Shown one piece after another: positions 1-7,161 of a stretch of DNA of 7,895 nt. Origin of the DNA: DASQDT01 sp036380435 (lineage in GTDB: Bacteria; Acidobacteriota; Blastocatellia; Pyrinomonadales; Pyrinomonadaceae); contig DASVES010000011.1 of the NCBI GenBank assembly GCA_036380435.1, positions 1-7,895 of the forward strand, given 5' to 3'. The position numbers and the translations under genes were made by a program. The notes under the pieces were generated by a model. It did no database searches, was not told the DNA's origin, and worked only from the letters and a program-made list of their open reading frames with translations. Position 1 is the first letter of the stretch. The number at the start of each line of letters is the position of its first letter.

Positions 1-2436
1 GAGGCCCGAGGCGTCCGGCTCGCGGTTGAAGAAGTCGAGGTAGTGCTGGCGGACGAAGAAGGCGGGGCTGAAGGTGGCCGCCTTGACGGGGTTCGCGCCG
101 TCGGCCGTCTCGTTGTTCGCGATGCTCACCTGCATCTGGGCCGTCGCGCCGAGGGTGGCGCTGGCGGGGTTCGAGAGCGTGACGTTGAAGGTCTCCACGG
201 CGCTGTCGCTCTGGCCGTTCGTCGTGGTGTTGCCGTAGACGTCGTCCACGATGAAGACGCTGAAGGTCTTCGGGGAACCGTCGCCCGCGGCCCAACGCAG
301 CGTGCCGTAGGCGGCAAGGTAGTCGGAGCGGTCGGACGCCGTGACGTTGCTCGTGGCGTAATCGACCGACGCCGCCTGCGACGAGTCGCCCGCGCGCGTG
401 ACGGTGATGTCAACCCTCCTGTCCGTCCCCTCTGTGACCGTCGCTGAGCTGGCGCTGAACTGCACCGTCGAAGCCACCGGCGGCTGTGCGTTGCCGGTCA
501 GCGCGAGCGTGTAGGCGCCGGTGTCGTCGTTGTCGTAAGAGGTGGCCACAATCGTGTAGATGCCGGTGGCGGGCAGGGTCAGAAAGCCTGTGGCGTTGTC
601 AGGTATGCGCGAGTTGGTCTGCTCTCCCAGAACGATGTCGTCGTTTTCGGCGATGAGCGCCCCGTCCGGCCCGTACAGGTAAAGATAGGTGTCCAGACCA
701 GCCGGAGGCGGGGTCGGCGCGTTCATCACAATCCGCGCCTGCTGACCCGCCGACGCGCCGAACGTGTAGATGTCAATGAACGCATTGACCCGGCCGGTCT
801 GTCCCGAACGGCAATCGGGGCTGCCCAGCGTGCCGTTCAACGTCTGCCCGGTGGCGACGGGCGTGGAGCCGCAAGCGGCCGACGCCTGCTGGGTGACGGT
901 AAGAATCTGACCGGCGACGTTGATGCGCGCCGCACGCGGGCCGCCGGTGTTGGGGGCGACCGTGTAGCTGACCGCGCCACTACCGCTCCCGGAGTCGCCC
1001 GCGGTGACAGTAATCCAGTTGGCCCCTTCGGCCACCCCCCAGTTGCAACCGCCCGTGGCGCTGACGTTAAAACTCCCGCCGCCGCCCGCCGCCGGGAACG
1101 ATTGCACGGAGGAGGAGAGGGCGTAGGAGCAGCCGGGGGCGACAAGGCTGACCAGACAGGAGATGTTCTGTATGGAGTGGTCGGTGATTTGATCCCGCGA
1201 CAACTGGCAGAAACTCGGCTGGGTGATGGTGCCGAGCGAGGGACTCATAATGGTGTTGTCGCATTCCGTCACCCCATTCGTGTGGGCGGCGTTGATGTTG
1301 TGGCCGATCTCGTGGGCGGTGAGCAGCGACCGGCGCTGGTTACTCCCGTTGGTGATGTTTTGAGATAGGCCATAAGCACCGCTGCCGTTGGCGCAATTGA
1401 GTCCGGGCTGGCTGGCGATGCCGATGGTGCTGTCGTCGTCCGTGGTGGTGGTGCTGGCGCCCAAATCCTTCCCCGTCCAGAGGTGTGCAAGATCGCGCGC
1501 TATGTTGCCGAAGTTGTTGTTCCAGTGAGCCTCGAACTGATCGAGAAGGCCGCCGGGGGCGTCCGTCGTGTACGGGTCGTTCGCCGTTTCCCAGACGTGC
1601 TGATGGGTGATAAAGAATCTCAGGCCGATCTGCGTCTCGTAGATGCCGTTGACCTGATTGATGATGGTGATGATGTTTTGATTCGCGGCAAACGCGCTCC
1701 CGAACGCCTGAAAGTACTCAAAGTCGGCCTCGGTCGCGAGTTCGACTTGATAGCTCGGGCCGAAAAGCTCCTGATCGTCTCCTCCCTTTGCGAAGGCCGC
1801 GCCGCCCTTGCCCGCTTCCATCCTCTGCGCCTGCGCCGCGACCTCCTCGGCCATCGTCACGCCGCAATCGCCGAACTTCTCCTCGACGACGTCCGACTCG
1901 GCATAAAAAACAAAATCCCCTTTGCCCGCCGAGGGCGAGAATTTTGAGGCCGGCTCGATGAAGTAGTTCTGAGCGGGCGTGATAATCATCCCTTCGACCG
2001 TCTCGCCGTCGATAGTCAGGCGCGCCTGCGCGCCCTTCATGCCGCGCACCGTCCCCTTGTAGGTGCTGACGGCCGGGCGCGCGAGTTCGCGCACCACGCC
2101 GCCGTCGCCCGTGGCCGTCGCGCGGTAGTTCGGGGCGAGGATGTCGTGAGGCGTCAGCACGAGGTCGAACGTGCCCGCCGAGGTCGGCAGCGAAAGCGTT
2201 TGCGTCTGGCGCACACGGTCGAGCACTTCGCGCGTATCCAGACTCAACACGTCGTAACTTCGGAGCGCCCGATCCACCTCTTGCCGGAGAGCCGTCTTAT
2301 CCTGACCCGAGACGGCCGAAGAAAGACCTGCGGAGCAGACGAGTAAGGCCAGCAGGCACAGGGCGGCGAGCCGCGTGTTGAGGGGCAGCGACGCGCGCAG
2401 GCGTAGCGCGAGGGAACGAAGACTTTTATTCAACAA
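1..2436 (-). CDS. Secreted reprolysin-like zinc metalloprotease, multidomain, 3' end beyond window
   Basis: One uninterrupted frame of 812 codons runs off the window edge, so the C-terminus is missing. It begins at TTG (2436), with a second TTG directly after, behind GGGAG six bases upstream; an in-frame TAA near 2465 excludes a longer start. Residues 1-44 look like a Sec signal peptide (hydrophobic 23-38, no lipobox). A propeptide follows and contains CGVT at 191-194, resembling the cysteine switch of M12B/ADAM proteases. The zinc site HEIGHNINAAH lies at 375-385, with E376 as catalytic base, and IMSP with M397 forms the Met-turn. Downstream come a BACON-like domain (about 436-518, GCNW and NWITV), a pre-peptidase-C-like domain (about 524-650, DTYLYLYGPDG), a Calx-beta-like domain (about 658-775) and the start of DUF4214 (about 793 on, RQHYLDFFNREPDASGL). 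It probably cleaves extracellular protein; the substrate is unknown. Domain names come from memory of the families, not a search. Confidence 0.9.
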   Translation of the reverse strand, partial: MLNKSLRSLALRLRASLPLNTRLAALCLLALLVCSAGLSSAVSGQDKTALRQEVDRALRSYDVLSLDTREVLDRVRQTQTLSLPTSAGTFDLVLTPHDILAPNYRATATGDGGVVRELARPAVSTYKGTVRGMKGAQARLTIDGETVEGMIITPAQNYFIEPASKFSPSAGKGDFVFYAESDVVEEKFGDCGVTMAEEVAAQAQRMEAGKGGAAFAKGGDDQELFGPSYQVELATEADFEYFQAFGSAFAANQNIITIINQVNGIYETQIGLRFFITHQHVWETANDPYTTDAPGGLLDQFEAHWNNNFGNIARDLAHLWTGKDLGASTTTTDDDSTIGIASQPGLNCANGSGAYGLSQNITNGSNQRRSLLTAHEIGHNINAAHTNGVTECDNTIMSPSLGTITQPSFCQLSRDQITDHSIQNISCLVSLVAPGCSYALSSSVQSFPAAGGGGSFNVSATGGCNWGVAEGANWITVTAGDSGSGSGAVSYTVAPNTGGPRAARINVAGQILTVTQQASAACGSTPVATGQTLNGTLGSPDCRSGQTGRVNAFIDIYTFGASAGQQARIVMNAPTPPPAGLDTYLYLYGPDGALIAENDDIVLGEQTNSRIPDNATGFLTLPATGIYTIVATSYDNDDTGAYTLALTGNAQPPVASTVQFSASSATVTEGTDRRVDITVTRAGDSSQAASVDYATSNVTASDRSDYLAAYGTLRWAAGDGSPKTFSVFIVDDVYGNTTTNGQSDSAVETFNVTLSNPASATLGATAQMQVSIANNETADGANPVKAATFSPAFFVRQHYLDFFNREPDASGL

Positions 2437-2442
2437 CTTAAA

Positions 2443-2447
2443 CTCCC
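2443..2447 (-). promoter_or_regulatory. Shine-Dalgarno GGGAG that decides the TTG start of the protease
   Basis: On the minus strand GGGAG is followed by TTTAAG and then two consecutive TTG codons, giving spacings of 6 and 9 bases. No ATG or GTG lies between this site and the in-frame upstream TAA, and the encoded N-terminus is a convincing export signal. TTG is therefore the likely start. Which of the two TTGs is used cannot be told from sequence. Confidence 0.65.
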
Positions 2448-2613
2448 AGAATGTCGAAGAGGATTAGAGGACGTACACGCTCGCGACGCAGACGCCCGTC
2501 GGGATGAGGACAACAACAACAAGGGCACGAGGCCGACGACCGGACGCCTGCGGAGAAGTTGTCATGGGGAGTGGAAAACCGCAGCCGAGCGACCCGGTAA
2601 ACATCCAACTTCA

Positions 2614-2642
2614 GATGCACTGCCCTCCGGGCCGGATGCACT
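2614..2642. repeat. Paired 8-bp direct repeats, 21 bp apart, flanking a mini-hairpin
   Basis: GATGCACT occurs at 2614-2621 and again at 2635-2642, a period of exactly 21 bp, or two helical turns. Between the copies GCCC-TCC-GGGC can form a 4-bp stem. The AT-rich patch abuts the second copy. The arrangement resembles paired operator sites upstream of the protease, but repeats this short can arise by chance. Confidence 0.35.
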
Positions 2643-2676
2643 TAAAAAGTAACATTTTTCAGGGAGATGCCGAAAC

Positions 2677-2694
2677 CCCCGCGAGTCGTCGGGG
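2677..2694 (-). terminator. Possible weak terminator after lptD
   Basis: About 20 bases past the lptD stop, the minus strand reads CCCCGACGACTCGCGGGG. This folds as a 7-bp stem with one bulged A and a 3-base loop. It is followed only by GGTTTCGG, so a proper U-tract is missing. It may be a weak intrinsic terminator, an RNA 3'-end stabiliser, or nothing. Confidence 0.3.
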
Positions 2695-2713
2695 CGCCAC
2701 GGGGCGGGGAGTT

Positions 2714-5353
2714 TCAGCGGAACTGCTGGCCGATCTGCTCGGTGCCGAAAGTGCCGATGCCGTTCAAGCGGAAGCTGAAGACGGTGCGCTTCTCCTGTCG
2801 CAGACCGACGTTGAAGGTGAAGAGCTGGGCGGTGACGGCGCAGCAATCCCAGCCGTAGCCGACGGTGGCGGTGGAGCTGACGAGTGAGGAGCTGCCCTGG
2901 CCGGGGCGGTTCTGGAAGTCGAAGAAGAAGGAGACGCCGCCGTAGAGGCCGCTCTCCGGGTCGCCGAGGAAGGCCGTGGGGCTCCACTGCGAGCCTTGCA
3001 GTGTGCCCGGCTCGTTGCCGCGCGGGTCGTTGTACTGCTGGAGCGAGGGCGCGAGCGTGACGGCGCGCGTGTAGTAGTAGGTCTGGAAGGCGCGCACGAG
3101 GCGGAGGTGCGGCACGCGGCGCTCGAAGCCGGAGGTGATGGCGAAGTCGCGCAGGCCGCCGCCTTCGCCGAGCACGTCGAAGTTGGCGCGCACGTCGGCC
3201 CACAGGCTACGCAGGCGCGACTCCAGATTGCGGTAGGGCCGCAGACGCGCCTCGACGTAGAGCGGCGAGAAGCGGCGCGGGACGCCGCCGTAGGTGAAGC
3301 CGGAGAAGGTGTTGATGGGGTAGAACTGGTTGCGCCGCCCCGGAATGAGCGCGCCGCCGAACGTGGGGTCGAAGAAATACTTCTGGCGGACGGTGATGGA
3401 GAGCGCTTCGTAGGGCTGCGGCTCAAGGGGCCGGGAAGTCTCCTCGTCCTCGTCGCGCTCGCCGAGAGCGCGCGCCGCCGCCGAGACGCGCCCCGTCACG
3501 GTCTCGGTCGAGCGTCGCTGGAAGAAGCGGTTGGTGATGCCGAACTCGATCTCGTTGGTGTCGGCGACGGCGTCCATGTAGTCGAAGCGGATGATCCGCT
3601 CGAAGTCGCCGACGCCGGAGATTTTGCGATAGACGAAGTAAGGCTCGATGGTGTGGCGGAAGCGAAGCGAACCGTCGGAGCGCTGGAAGTTGCGCGCAAG
3701 CGCCGGCGGTCGGAGGTCGAACTCGAACTCGCCGTAAGCGCGCGTGAGGTTGCGGGCGGTGACTAAGCGCGTGGCCGCTTCGAGCGAGTTCGAGTAGAAG
3801 GTTCCGCGCAGGCGGCCCGAGGCGGTGGCCGTCCAGCCGTCGAACTCCAGGGGGACGGAGACCTTGGGGCTGAAGTCGAGGCGCTGGACGATGGAGGGCG
3901 AGACGACGGCGTTCTGCGCGCCTTCGGCGAGGAAGCCGTTCAAGTCTTCAATCGTCTCCTTGCGGCTCATGCCCTCCATGCTCGACTCGAACGAGAAATA
4001 GACCGGCCACTTCTTGAAGAAGGAGAGGGGGCTTGGGCGCTTGTCCACGGAGATGCTCGGCAGGTTACGCAGGCGGATGCGCGCCGAGGGGATGGAGATG
4101 ACCTGCGTGCGCGCCAGAAAGTTGAGGCTGTAGTCGTCGAAACTCTTGGTGACGAAGACCTGCGAGCGCTCCTCGGGCGAGATGGCCTGCTGGATCGAGT
4201 CGGAGAAGATGGCGCGGAAGGCGAGGCTCGAAGTGATGTTGACATCGGCGACGGCCATGAAGCCGTTGGGGAAATAGTGGACGCCGTCCATGTAGAAGCT
4301 CGACCCGCCCTGATCGGGGTTGTCGGCGTCGGCCTTGGCGCCGAAGACGCGATCCTTGATGAGGTAGAAGCCGGCGTCGAGATAGGAGCGCGAGTTGGCG
4401 CGGGTGCGCAGGTCGGCGCCGAAGCCCAAGCCTCGGCCCGTGAAGATGTCGTTGCGCAGCGTCACGTCGGCCGAGCGCCCGAGCGTCTGGTAGTAGCCGT
4501 TCGTGATGCGGAAGCCCTTCTTGCCGGAGCCGGAGAAGGTGGGGGTGAGAAAGCCCGAGGCGCGATCCTTCGGCTTGAGCGAGATGGAGGCGTAGGGCAG
4601 GTAGAGCAGCGGCACGCCCTTGACGCGGAAGATGGGGTTCTTCGTGCGCACGCGGTCGTTTAAGGTGATGACGGCGCGCTTGGTCGTAAAACTCCACTTC
4701 GGGTTCTCTTCGTCGCAGGCGGTGATGACGGCGCTGCGGACGACGATTTTGTCGCCGCTGATTTTGTCAACGCGGTCGGCGGTGAAGTACATCAGCGTGC
4801 CGTCCTGCGTTTGATTGGTGAAGCCGGTGGAGTTGAGGAAGAAGCCGGTCTTGGTGGCGTAGTTCCACTCGGCGCGCGACCCCGTGATGCGCTGGAACTC
4901 GCCCTGATCGAAGACGACGCTGCCCTCGGCGACGACGAGGTTCTTCGCCTCGTAGACCGTCACCTTGTCGGCCTGAAGGCGATAGATGCCGATGCGCGCA
5001 TCGACGTTCCCCTCGTTGACGACGACGCGCGCGTCCTCCGGGCCGGTGACGGTCTGCCGCTCGGAGTCAACGTCGAGCCGGTCGGTCGCCTGCCCCGGCG
5101 TGGCGGCCGGAGCGGCGGCGCCGTTCGTCTGCGGGCGGCGTGGGCGCACAAGGGGCTGCGTCTGCGAGAGCGGGTTGATGTTCGGCGTGTCCGTCATCGG
5201 GTTGTTCACCTGACGGTCCACGGGGTTGGTCTGCTGCGCGCGCACGCTCGGCCCGGCCGCGAGCGGCAGGCACATCACGAGCGCGCAGACGCCGAGGAGA
5301 AGCTTGACTGCCGGGCGTGAGCGTGGGAGTGAACTGCCGAAGGGGAACACCAT
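2714..5353 (-). CDS. lptD: LPS-assembly protein LptD (outer-membrane beta-barrel)
   Basis: LptD, with lipoprotein LptE, receives LPS from the periplasmic Lpt bridge and places it in the outer leaflet of the outer membrane. The 879-residue product is longer than E. coli LptD (784). Residues 1-39 form a signal peptide with likely cleavage after SVRA. A Pro/Gln/Asn-rich linker follows to about 90, then an LptA/OstA-like beta-jellyroll at about 92-215 (VVVNEGNVDAR, GSVVFDQGEFQRITGSRAEW). The barrel covers the rest and includes the family signature around PLLYLPYASISLKPKDRASG and GFLTP. The cysteine pair in WDCCAV (C837, C838) matches the conserved C-terminal pair of LptD, and C213 in TACDEENPKW matches the cysteine ending the E. 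coli N-terminal domain. No counterpart of E. coli C31 is present. The ATG has no strong ribosome binding site. No other lpt gene is in the window. Confidence 0.93.
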   Translation of the reverse strand: MVFPFGSSLPRSRPAVKLLLGVCALVMCLPLAAGPSVRAQQTNPVDRQVNNPMTDTPNINPLSQTQPLVRPRRPQTNGAAAPAATPGQATDRLDVDSERQTVTGPEDARVVVNEGNVDARIGIYRLQADKVTVYEAKNLVVAEGSVVFDQGEFQRITGSRAEWNYATKTGFFLNSTGFTNQTQDGTLMYFTADRVDKISGDKIVVRSAVITACDEENPKWSFTTKRAVITLNDRVRTKNPIFRVKGVPLLYLPYASISLKPKDRASGFLTPTFSGSGKKGFRITNGYYQTLGRSADVTLRNDIFTGRGLGFGADLRTRANSRSYLDAGFYLIKDRVFGAKADADNPDQGGSSFYMDGVHYFPNGFMAVADVNITSSLAFRAIFSDSIQQAISPEERSQVFVTKSFDDYSLNFLARTQVISIPSARIRLRNLPSISVDKRPSPLSFFKKWPVYFSFESSMEGMSRKETIEDLNGFLAEGAQNAVVSPSIVQRLDFSPKVSVPLEFDGWTATASGRLRGTFYSNSLEAATRLVTARNLTRAYGEFEFDLRPPALARNFQRSDGSLRFRHTIEPYFVYRKISGVGDFERIIRFDYMDAVADTNEIEFGITNRFFQRRSTETVTGRVSAAARALGERDEDEETSRPLEPQPYEALSITVRQKYFFDPTFGGALIPGRRNQFYPINTFSGFTYGGVPRRFSPLYVEARLRPYRNLESRLRSLWADVRANFDVLGEGGGLRDFAITSGFERRVPHLRLVRAFQTYYYTRAVTLAPSLQQYNDPRGNEPGTLQGSQWSPTAFLGDPESGLYGGVSFFFDFQNRPGQGSSSLVSSTATVGYGWDCCAVTAQLFTFNVGLRQEKRTVFSFRLNGIGTFGTEQIGQQFR

Positions 5354-5394
5354 GCGTAAGGGTCTTTAAGTGGTGGCGGTCGAATCTCCGAAGG

Positions 5395-5459
5395 TGAAAC
5401 TTCCGCGCGCGCGGCCTCGTCTCGGGGAGGGGCCGGCGCCAGCGCGCCGCGAAGTTTCA
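5395..5459. repeat. Long imperfect inverted repeat in the lptD leader / divergent region
   Basis: TGAAACTTC (5395-5403) pairs perfectly with GAAGTTTCA (5451-5459). Inside, GC-rich arms extend the pairing by blocks of 3, 5 and 3 base pairs separated by single-base bulges, giving about 20 pairs around a loop of roughly 18 bases. It lies 42 bases upstream of the lptD start, so it would sit in the lptD 5' leader if transcription starts further upstream. Neither strand has a U-tract after it, so it does not look like an intrinsic terminator. It may be a leader structure or a protein-binding site. Confidence 0.55.
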
Positions 5460-5470
5460 AAAACGCGGCG

Positions 5471-5500
5471 ATGCTAACACGCGCCCCCGACGTGCCACAA
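5471..5500 (-). promoter_or_regulatory. lptD: Weak candidate promoter for lptD
   Basis: Minus-strand TTGTGG (5500-5495) lies 18 bases from TAGCAT (5476-5471), which is preceded by TG as in an extended -10. The match is 3/6 for the -35 and 4/6 for the -10. It would give a leader of about 110 bases containing the 5395-5459 inverted repeat. Promoter consensus in this lineage is poorly known to me, so this is only a candidate. Confidence 0.2.
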
Positions 5501-5600
5501 GGCAACAGTAAACGGCCGCATCACCCGAATGATTTTGCGGGCCGGAAACAAACGGGGCCGGGCGGTGTCTAACGAACTGCTTTCCAAAAAACTGTCCGTA

Positions 5601-5606
5601 AAGGGG
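5601..5606 (+). promoter_or_regulatory. Shine-Dalgarno AAGGGG supporting the start at 5613
   Basis: AAGGGG followed by TTTGGC places the ATG at 5613 at an ideal 6-base spacing. The in-frame ATG at 5529 has no such signal, and using it would add 28 mostly polar residues ahead of the first membrane helix. Confidence 0.6.
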
Positions 5607-5612
5607 TTTGGC

Positions 5613-5969
5613 ATGAAACTCGGTCTGCTGAACATTCTGGTCGCGCTGTTTCTCGGTTACGGCGCGGTGGAGGAGTTAATTGTGCGCGGTGTGCGCGGCG
5701 GAGAGACGCAGCCCTTCGTCATCGGTCTCATCGGCATCGTCGTCAGCGTTCTGCTCGTAGTCTCGGGCATCGCCCTGTGGCAGCGACGGGCCGGTGCGCG
5801 CCGCCTCGCCATCGTCGCGGCCATCGCGTCCATGTTGTTCCACGTCTACGCGGCGCTGCCGCCGCACCGCAACGTGGGGATTCTGGTGCTCATCGTCGGG
5901 GCGGGCTACGGGCTGTTGCTGCTGGGCGTCGGTCTGAGTTCGAGGGGCGCGAAGACGCAGGCGGCCTAG
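5613..5969 (+). CDS. Small four-helix integral membrane protein, unknown function
   Basis: This 118-residue protein is almost entirely hydrophobic, with four predicted membrane segments at about 3-23, 35-56, 64-82 and 88-108. The loop after helix 2 is basic (QRRAGARR), which by the positive-inside rule puts it in the cytoplasm. A conserved-looking glutamate pair (E20, E21) lies at the end of helix 1, and H77-x-Y79 lies within helix 3. The start was chosen for its AAGGGG ribosome binding site; a start at 5529 would give 146 residues. It faces away from lptD and lies 82 bases upstream of the hydrolase gene on the same strand. The size and four helices recall small DoxX-like or DUF membrane families, but I do not recognise a specific family and assign no function. 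Confidence 0.75.
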   Translation: MKLGLLNILVALFLGYGAVEELIVRGVRGGETQPFVIGLIGIVVSVLLVVSGIALWQRRAGARRLAIVAAIASMLFHVYAALPPHRNVGILVLIVGAGYGLLLLGVGLSSRGAKTQAA

Positions 5970-6051
5970 AGGCGGCGCACACTGTCCCGCGCCTCATCGC
6001 CGACGCCGCTTTCAAAATGCAACCACACCCGACTTGCGGCGTGTCGGCGTT

Positions 6052-7125
6052 ATGAAAATTTTTCGACGTGTTTTCTCAGTCGCGACCGCCGCCGCGCTGC
6101 TCTGCCTTTCGCAGTCGGCCGACGCCGGGCAACAGGCGGCCGGCGCGAGCACCCCGACTGCTCCGGGCCGAATGGTTGATGTGGGCGGCTACCGTCTGCA
6201 CCTTAACTGTGTGGGCAGGAGCGGCGGCCCCGTCGTGGTGCTGCTCGCCGGCGGCGGCGACTTCTCCTTCGACTGGAGTCTGGTGCAGCCCGCCGTCTCG
6301 CGTTTCGCGCGCGTCTGTTCTTACGACCGCGCCGGCCTCGCCTGGAGCGACCTCGGCCCCGTGCCGCGCACGATGCGGCAGGAGGCGCACGAGCTGCGCG
6401 CGCTGCTTGAAAGGGCGGGGGTGCGTGGGCCTTACGTGCTCGTCGGCCACTCGTTCGGCGGCCTCATCGCGCGCGTCTTCGCCGAACGTTATGCGAGCGA
6501 CGTGGCCGGCGTGGTTCTGGTAGACGCCACCAGCGAGGACACGACGCTGATGTTCGGAGGCAAGCTCGTGCGCGTGCGCGAGGGCGCGAAGGGGAAGGCC
6601 GTCCCGCCGCCGCGCACGTTGCAGGACAGCCCGCCGCTTCCGCCCGCCGACGCCGACCTCAAGCAGGCCGAACTCAACCGTCAGGTGTTCGGCCCGCCGA
6701 AGATCAATCCACCGTTCGACAAATTGCCGAAGCAGGCACAGGCGCTGCGTCTGTGGGCGCTCTCCAACCCGAAGCTCTCGGCCGCCTCCGAAGATTTCTG
6801 GGCAGACGAGTTGCAGGCGATGTACGTCGCCACCGGAAAGACGAAGCATCAACTCGGAGACATGCCGCTCGTCGTCGTCATTCCTCACACGAAGGGCGAC
6901 GACAGGCCGCCCGACGGCGTCTCGGCGGCGGACTGGGCGAGACTCCGAAGCGAGAAGCGACAGCAGAAGCTGGCCTTCGCCGACCTCTCGCGCGGCGGCA
7001 AGGTGGTCTTCGCGGAAGGCAGCGGGCATCACGTCCAGCTCGACGCGCCCGAGGTGGTCGTCGGCGCCATCCGCGAGACGGTCGCCGCGGCGCGTCGCCG
7101 CACGAGGCCCGGCCGAAGGAAGTGA
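6052..7125 (+). CDS. Secreted alpha/beta hydrolase (serine hydrolase fold)
   Basis: The 357-residue product starts with a signal peptide (residues 1-25, ending QSADA), so the enzyme probably acts in the periplasm or outside the cell. The alpha/beta hydrolase core is clear: the oxyanion strand VVVLLAGGGDFSFDW, then VCSYDRAGLAWSD, and the nucleophile elbow GHSFGG with S134. VVLVDA follows (D158), and GSGHHVQLDAPE near the C-terminus supplies catalytic H326. The acid is probably D158 or D283/D284 in HTKGDD; sequence alone does not decide. Residues about 165-250 form a variable cap. Such enzymes hydrolyse esters, amides or epoxides, and the substrate here is unknown. ATG 6052 was preferred to in-frame TTG 6034 because the signal peptide begins there, though neither has a strong ribosome binding site. 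The usual HG oxyanion motif is replaced by AGGG, a form I recall from this subfamily. Confidence 0.9.
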   Translation: MKIFRRVFSVATAAALLCLSQSADAGQQAAGASTPTAPGRMVDVGGYRLHLNCVGRSGGPVVVLLAGGGDFSFDWSLVQPAVSRFARVCSYDRAGLAWSDLGPVPRTMRQEAHELRALLERAGVRGPYVLVGHSFGGLIARVFAERYASDVAGVVLVDATSEDTTLMFGGKLVRVREGAKGKAVPPPRTLQDSPPLPPADADLKQAELNRQVFGPPKINPPFDKLPKQAQALRLWALSNPKLSAASEDFWADELQAMYVATGKTKHQLGDMPLVVVIPHTKGDDRPPDGVSAADWARLRSEKRQQKLAFADLSRGGKVVFAEGSGHHVQLDAPEVVVGAIRETVAAARRRTRPGRRK

Positions 7126-7161
7126 AGACGGCAATCCAGCAAACGCGCGCGCCCGGCCACA

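Larger units (their letters stand above)
2437..2713. other. Intergenic region between lptD and the protease
   Basis: This 277-base gap separates two genes that are both read on the minus strand. It contains a small GC-rich hairpin just after the lptD stop, an AT-rich patch (2642-2660, AAAAAGTAACATTTTT), a pair of 8-bp direct repeats, and a short CAA repeat (2510-2521). A TCTAAT near 2462-2467 on the minus strand resembles a -10 box, but I found no convincing -35 partner. Small ORFs crossing the gap have no ribosome binding site or recognisable product. The gap's size suggests the protease has its own promoter, although none can be assigned firmly. Confidence 0.5.

Noticed and set aside
1483..1947. 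154-codon plus-strand frame over the protease gene
   Set aside because: It is antisense to the protease propeptide and catalytic domain, which read without interruption on the minus strand; no family resemblance or start signal was seen.
1..2436. Possible frameshifted or broken protease, given only short minus-strand frames with both start and stop in this stretch
   Set aside because: Reading codons from TTG 2436 gives one open frame to the window edge, and all anchor motifs (C191, H375, M397, the BACON Trp residues, DUF4214) fall in the same phase, so the gene is intact and simply runs off the window.
2520..2535. Lipoprotein-like or cysteine-rich small ORF (2438-2641, minus) with a CPCCCCP run
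   Set aside because: The cysteines come from a CAA/TTG trinucleotide stretch read out of phase; no ribosome binding site and no homology recognised.
2642..2660. A/T inverted repeat AAAAA...TTTTT as an intrinsic terminator
   Set aside because: The stem would be only five A-T pairs, too weak to terminate; more likely just an AT-rich promoter-proximal patch.
2562..3203. 213-codon minus-strand frame overlapping the 3' end of lptD
   Set aside because: It is an out-of-frame Arg/Leu-rich reading of lptD that runs into the intergenic gap and has no domain.
2996..3766. 256-codon plus-strand frame inside lptD
   Set aside because: Composition is low-complexity Val/Glu/Ala/Arg typical of the antisense of GC-rich coding DNA, and lptD on the other strand is unambiguous.
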